Assembly: GCA_964369975.1 (NCBI GenBank)
Contig: CAYJFZ010000008.1
Location: 1-64,000, forward strand
Direction of reading: 5' to 3'
From: RGIG3102 sp964369975
GTDB lineage: Bacteria; Bacillota; Clostridia; Oscillospirales; Ruminococcaceae
Length of the DNA: 64,000 bases
Made by a program: the position numbers and the translations under genes. Under the pieces are notes generated by a model. It was not told the DNA's origin. It did no database searches and saw nothing but the letters and a program-made list of their open reading frames with translations. This document shows, piece after piece, positions 60,289 through 64,000 of this stretch; position 1 is the first letter of the stretch, and the number at the start of each line of letters is the position of its first letter.

Positions 60289-62517
60289 TTAATCTTTATT
60301 AAAAATATTTTCTTGTTCAAAATCTTGTATTATAGTCGGTCTTGAATAAAAATAGCCTTGAGCTAATTCACAGCCAGTTTCTTTTAAGAAATCGATTTGT
60401 TCTTGTGTTTCTATACCTTCTGCTACAGTTTTCATACCTAAAGAATGAATCATACTTATAACATTTTCAATTACTATATTCGCCTTTTTCTTATCTAAGT
60501 AAGATATAAAGAAGGTTCTATCAATTTTAATAGTATCTACAAAAATGTTTTTTAATAAGCCCAGTGAAGAATAGCCAGAGCCAAAGTCATCAATAGATAC
60601 TAAGAAACCTTCTTTTCTTAAATCTTTTACTACTGCACGCATTTTATCTTCATTTTCAGTCATTATTGTTTCAGTTAATTCTATTTCAATTAAATGGTTT
60701 GGTACATTGTATTTTTTAGTCATTTGGCATATTTCGTATACAAAGTCTTGATTTAGTAAGTGAAGCCTTGAGAAATTTATAGATATAGGTATCGCCTTAT
60801 ATCCTTTTTCTATCCACATTTGTATATGTTCACATACTTTTTTAAGCATATACATATCAAGATTTACTATAAAGCCGTTAGCCTCAAATAAATCAATAAA
60901 ACTAAATGGAGGGATAATGTTATTATCTTTTTCTATCCAGCGAACAAGGGCTTCTGCGCCTTCTATTTCTTGAGTTTGTAAATTCACTTTTGCTTGTAAA
61001 AATACTTTAAACTCATCGTTTTCTAAGGCTGTATACATTTTATTTTGCACTTCCATATTTGAAATTACTTGCATTTGTAAGTCATCATAGTAGTCAACTA
61101 TCATAGAAGTGTTTTGATTTTTCGCTGTTGTATGGGCTAAATTAACCTTATCCAAGATGTTATTTATCTCGGTATCATTTTGATTAATATAGTATCTGCC
61201 ATACCTAAAGCCTATATCGTGTCCTTTTAAATTCGGCATCATTTCTTTTACTATGCTTTCATAGAAATGTCTTGTTACTTCTAATTCTTCACAAAACTCT
61301 TTATTAGCGAATAGTACAAATTCATCAACGCCCATCCTTGTCATAGCTTTAATGTCTGCATCAATATATTTTAAAGCATTACCAACTGCTTGAATAAGGC
61401 TATTACCTACTTCATAACTATACATAGCATTGATACTTTTAAAGTTTACTACATCAAATTTTATAATACCAAATTCTTTATTAGGATGCGCTTTAAGTAA
61501 TCGCATAATATCAATTTTGAATTTAATTATATTAGTTAGCCCTGTTAATTCATCATAGTAAGCAATTTTTTCAACTTCATTAATATGTTTTGACCTTGAA
61601 GATACTACATAAGCTAAAATAACACCAAATATAAGCACTATCGCAAAGCTAAATATATACAATAAGTTTGTAATTTCATTTGCTTCTGCTTGCATTGTTT
61701 GTGTATTTAATATAACTAATAATGACCAGTCGTTAATAAATAAAGGCCTGTACTCAGCTATATTTTCAATATCGTTAATTGTATATGTTAAACTGCCCGA
61801 GCCTGAGGAGGCTAAGTCTATTTTTAATTGCTCTAATACTGAGCCTTGTGCAGAAGTAGCTTTTTCAAAATAAGAGAAAACATTACCATAAATTTTTTCT
61901 TCTTCTCTTTGAACACTTGAAATTATAGCACCATCTGAGTCAATTACAAATGTATACCCTCTTTCACTGCTAAACTCTGAGGCTATTATATCCTCAAAAT
62001 ATTCAGGGCGATATTCGGCTGCTAAGACACCAGCTACTACATCGTCCTCATAAATAGGCAAAGAAATAGTCAACATCGTCTCACCTGTCCTTATTGAAGG
62101 AGTAGGGCCGTATATTTCGATTTTGCCATTTAAGCTATTTTGAAAATACTCTTTATGGGCGATATTTATATAGTCCCCAGTATGTATAATCCCAAGACCT
62201 GTTGTATCCACTACCATAATATTAGTAAATCCATAATAATTCTCAACACTCTCTAAAAGGCGCTCTTCTCTACCACTATCGTTTTCTTCACCTAAAATTA
62301 GCATGTTGTTAGTAACACTTTGTAATATGTGTATCTCGCTATTTATTTTTTCTAAATATCGTCTTTGTCGCTCATCTGCTTCACTGCTAAGATTTTCTTG
62401 ATTGTAAGAGACTAAAATATCTGTTATTGTTGCATTAAAATTAAAAACACTATACGCTAATATAACTAAGACTAATACACTTATGATAGTAAGCAGTTCT
62501 TGTCCTTTTCTTTTCAA
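60289..62517 (-). CDS. Membrane GGDEF-EAL protein, probable c-di-GMP phosphodiesterase
   Basis: A 742-aa sensor. The start is TTG 62517, with GAGGTGA 8 bases upstream. A helix at about 10-28 and another at about 283-305 flank an extracellular Cache-type sensor. The GGDEF domain is degenerate (RMGVDEFV, Val for the second Gly), so cyclase activity is doubtful. The EAL domain keeps its catalytic motifs: EALVRW, IEIELTETIM, SIDDFGSGYSSLGLLKN, and VAEGIET with QGYFYSRP. It is thus probably a c-di-GMP hydrolase that favours motility. It is transcribed on its own, convergent with flagellin. Confidence 0.92.
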   Translation of the reverse strand: MKRKGQELLTIISVLVLVILAYSVFNFNATITDILVSYNQENLSSEADERQRRYLEKINSEIHILQSVTNNMLILGEENDSGREERLLESVENYYGFTNIMVVDTTGLGIIHTGDYINIAHKEYFQNSLNGKIEIYGPTPSIRTGETMLTISLPIYEDDVVAGVLAAEYRPEYFEDIIASEFSSERGYTFVIDSDGAIISSVQREEEKIYGNVFSYFEKATSAQGSVLEQLKIDLASSGSGSLTYTINDIENIAEYRPLFINDWSLLVILNTQTMQAEANEITNLLYIFSFAIVLIFGVILAYVVSSRSKHINEVEKIAYYDELTGLTNIIKFKIDIMRLLKAHPNKEFGIIKFDVVNFKSINAMYSYEVGNSLIQAVGNALKYIDADIKAMTRMGVDEFVLFANKEFCEELEVTRHFYESIVKEMMPNLKGHDIGFRYGRYYINQNDTEINNILDKVNLAHTTAKNQNTSMIVDYYDDLQMQVISNMEVQNKMYTALENDEFKVFLQAKVNLQTQEIEGAEALVRWIEKDNNIIPPFSFIDLFEANGFIVNLDMYMLKKVCEHIQMWIEKGYKAIPISINFSRLHLLNQDFVYEICQMTKKYNVPNHLIEIELTETIMTENEDKMRAVVKDLRKEGFLVSIDDFGSGYSSLGLLKNIFVDTIKIDRTFFISYLDKKKANIVIENVISMIHSLGMKTVAEGIETQEQIDFLKETGCELAQGYFYSRPTIIQDFEQENIFNKD

Positions 62518-62553
62518 ATCTTAATCACCTCAGCCCTCTTAATATATATAATT

Positions 62554-62583
62554 ATTTTATCATATTTCTTTTATAAAAATCAA
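62554..62583 (-). promoter_or_regulatory. Predicted sigma-A promoter of the GGDEF-EAL gene
   Basis: On the minus strand: TTGATT (62578-62583), an 18-bp spacer and TAAAAT (62554-62559). Confidence 0.6.
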
Positions 62584-62602
62584 CACTATAATGTAAAAAT
62601 TT

Positions 62603-62638
62603 AAAATCCCAAAACCTTATTTTGGTTTTGGGATTTTA
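62603..62638. terminator. Terminator after spoVM
   Basis: Inverted repeat AAAATCCCAAAACC / GGTTTTGGGATTTT directly after the spoVM stop codon, with T-rich sequence beyond. Confidence 0.9.
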
Positions 62639-62707
62639 TTAGATTTTGAAAATATATTTTAAAATACCTTTTAAAAATTTAGGACTTTTTACTATTACAA
62701 CCTTCAT
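62639..62707 (-). CDS. spoVM: Stage V sporulation protein SpoVM, 22 aa
   Basis: A tiny membrane-binding peptide that recognises the curved forespore surface and anchors SpoIVA and the spore coat. The sequence starts MKVVIVKSPKFLKGIL and ends YIFKI, matching the clostridial SpoVM pattern (MK.V.VKSPKFL.GILR..F). The amphipathic helix has the expected Pro, Lys and Phe. A very strong AAAGGGGG site lies 9 bases upstream and a terminator directly downstream. A CATACTAT-like motif upstream resembles a sigma-E -10 box. It shows that the organism has sporulation genes. Confidence 0.88.
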   Translation of the reverse strand: MKVVIVKSPKFLKGILKYIFKI

Positions 62708-62785
62708 AAGAATATACCCCCTTTAAAGATAGAGCCTTGGCTACTGTTAGTCTTACTTTATAGTATGTATATTCTTATTTTTTTG

Positions 62786-63238
62786 TTAACTTTTTTTGAT
62801 AACTTCCCTTATTTTTTTTACTTCATTCAAATTTTTAGTCAACTGCTCTTGTACTGCAATAAGCATTTTATCACTTTGCTGTAAGGATAGCATTTTAACT
62901 TGAGAAGCCTTCATATTAGCATTTGAAGTAACTTCTTTGGCGTATTCATTAGCCCTTCTTGTTATTTCATCTTTTGCTAAAATCGCCCTTGCTCTATTTT
63001 CAGCTTCTTTAATTATTCTATCTGCTTCATTTTGTGCATCTTTTAGTATTTTTGTTCTATCTTGCACTATCGCCTTTGCCTGTAAAATCTCTTGAGGAAG
63101 ATTTAATTTTAAATCATCCATTAAATCCCCTGCTATATCTATATCTATTATTCTTTTACCACTACTTAAAGGAATTGTTATCCCCTCATCAAATAATGTT
63201 TCTAAATTTTCTATAATTTCTTCTATTTTAACAGCCAT
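62786..63238 (-). CDS. Coiled-coil protein of unknown function, downstream of coaD
   Basis: A 150-aa soluble protein. The N-terminal part (KIEEIIENLETLFDEGITIP, SSGKRIIDIDIAGDLMDDL) and a long helical region rich in Ala, Glu, Lys (about 65-150) suggest a coiled coil like the stalk subunits of ATPases. A gene like it often follows coaD in Clostridia and is commonly labelled ATPase without functional proof. No P-loop is present. It follows coaD by 4 bp. Cell-envelope or division roles are only a guess. Confidence 0.6.
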   Translation of the reverse strand: MAVKIEEIIENLETLFDEGITIPLSSGKRIIDIDIAGDLMDDLKLNLPQEILQAKAIVQDRTKILKDAQNEADRIIKEAENRARAILAKDEITRRANEYAKEVTSNANMKASQVKMLSLQQSDKMLIAVQEQLTKNLNEVKKIREVIKKS

Positions 63239-63242
63239 TTTA

Positions 63243-63728
63243 TCACCTTTCCTGTTTAAATCTTGCTACTAACTCATCTTTTATTTCAGCTGGTACAAAC
63301 TGTGTTATATCGCCACCAAAAATTGCTATTTGCCTTACTACAGTAGAAGATAAATACATATATTCTTGATTAGTTACTAAAAATAAAGTTTCTATATCTT
63401 CATTTAGTTTTTTATTAGTTAGTGCTTGTTGGAATTCATATTCAAAGTCAGTAACAGCCCTTAAGCCTTTAATTAAAGTTTGTGCTTTTTTCATTTTTGC
63501 ATAGTCTACAACTAAGCCAACAAAGCTATCAACCTCAACATTTTTTATATCTTTTGTCACTCTTTTGATAAAGTCTACCCTTTCTTGTGTTGTAAAGATA
63601 GGTTTTTTTGCAGGGTTTACCATAACTACCACAATAACTTTATCAAATATTTTACTCGCTCTTTGTATTACATCAATATGACCCTTAGTTACAGGGTCAA
63701 AACTGCCCGGATATATAGCTATCTTCAT
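63243..63728 (-). CDS. coaD: Phosphopantetheine adenylyltransferase CoaD
   Basis: A 161-aa enzyme of coenzyme A synthesis, making dephospho-CoA from 4'-phosphopantetheine and ATP. The nucleotidyltransferase motif YPGSFDPVTKGHIDVIQRAS (TxGH-type), the FDKVIVVVMVNPAKKPIFT segment, LIKGLRAVTDFEYEFQQAL and the ISSTxVR-like MYLSSTVVRQIA motif are all present. It follows rsmD by 2 bp, the normal rsmD-coaD arrangement in Firmicutes. Confidence 0.97.
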   Translation of the reverse strand: MKIAIYPGSFDPVTKGHIDVIQRASKIFDKVIVVVMVNPAKKPIFTTQERVDFIKRVTKDIKNVEVDSFVGLVVDYAKMKKAQTLIKGLRAVTDFEYEFQQALTNKKLNEDIETLFLVTNQEYMYLSSTVVRQIAIFGGDITQFVPAEIKDELVARFKQER

Positions 63729-63730
63729 AA

Positions 63731-64000
63731 TTACTCCTTAACAAACTTTGTTACTTTTACTTTTGAATATTTGTATTCTTTATTTAATTCTAAACCCTTT
63801 ATTTCTTCTTTTAGCGACCAAGTGCTTTCGCTTTCTGCTATTATTATACCACCTTCGTTAAGTAAATTAAATATTTTCGGTAAAATTTCATCTAATTTTG
63901 ACTCACTATAAGGTGGATCTAAAAAAATTATATCGAATTTTTGTTTATTAACTCTTAAAAATTCATCTGCACTAAGGTTATACACCTTGCTTTTTTCTTC
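63731..64000 (-). CDS. rsmD: 16S rRNA (guanine966-N2)-methyltransferase RsmD, 3' part only
   Basis: The C-terminal 89 residues of a gene that continues beyond the window. The catalytic motif IIFLDPPYSESKLDEIL is present, then GGIIIAESESTW and the final strand KVTKFVKE. RsmD methylates G966 of 16S rRNA with S-adenosylmethionine. The start is outside the window; the internal ATG at 63985 is not the real start. Confidence 0.9.
   Translation of the reverse strand, partial: EEKSKVYNLSADEFLRVNKQKFDIIFLDPPYSESKLDEILPKIFNLLNEGGIIIAESESTWSLKEEIKGLELNKEYKYSKVKVTKFVKE

Overview
The window is AT-rich chromosomal DNA from a motile, spore-forming low-GC Firmicute, most likely a member of the Clostridia. 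The grounds are a Bacillus/Clostridium-type fla/che operon that includes FliY, CheV, CheC and CheD, a FliW-CsrA-flagellin control circuit, a tiny spoVM sporulation gene, strong AGGAGG ribosome binding sites and U-tract hairpin terminators. I see no insertion sequence, prophage, CRISPR array or rRNA.

Layout. 1-300: tRNA-Thr(GGT) and two terminators. 300-3.9 kb (minus strand): two half-size chromate-type transporters, an M19 dipeptidase and glycyl-tRNA synthetase, apparently one operon. 3.9-13.8 kb: an Opp/Dpp-type peptide importer (oppB-oppC-oppD-oppF plus a binding lipoprotein), a second separately transcribed binding lipoprotein, and a nitroreductase between the two lipoproteins on the other strand. 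14.3-16.6 kb: a chemoreceptor and a GNAT acetyltransferase. 16.6-54.4 kb (minus strand): flagellar and chemotaxis genes. A long fla/che operon starts at a sigma-A promoter near 51.5 kb with flgB, fliE-fliK, flgD, flgE, motA/B, fliM, cheY, flgC, fliY, fliO-R, flhB, flhA and sigma-D, and ends with flgF/G, cheC, cheD, cheV, a ParA ATPase and a ComFB protein. Two late operons follow, each behind a sigma-D promoter: fliD-fliS-(fliT-like)-nucleotidyltransferase-like, and flgM-flgN-flgK-flgL-DUF6470-fliW-csrA. 51.8-60.2 kb (plus strand): a PilZ protein, cheA-cheW-cheR-cheB and flagellin; an FlhB-C-like/YlqG-like pair lies on the minus strand between them. 60.2-64 kb (minus strand): a GGDEF-EAL phosphodiesterase, spoVM, a coiled-coil protein, coaD and the 3' part of rsmD.

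How the parts work together. The early operon builds the basal body, export gate, hook, stator and switch and makes sigma-D. Four closely matching sigma-D promoters (TTAA, 15 bases, G(T/C)CGATA(A/T)) then drive flgM, fliD, a PilZ gene and flagellin. The flagellin leader carries two GGA-in-loop hairpins, one holding the Shine-Dalgarno sequence, that fit CsrA binding; csrA and fliW are at the end of the flgM operon. Three genes link motility to cyclic-di-GMP: PilZ, ComFB and the EAL protein.

The most unusual feature is the peptide importer. Both family-5 binding lipoproteins read as circular permutants: the segment that is normally C-terminal comes first, right after the lipobox, and is followed by the normally N-terminal two thirds. 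Both permeases also carry long N-terminal extensions. Other points of note: flgC has left its usual place between flgB and fliE, CheB lacks a receiver domain, flhF and flhG are absent while a ParA-ComFB pair is present, and CheA has an altered ATP-lid motif.
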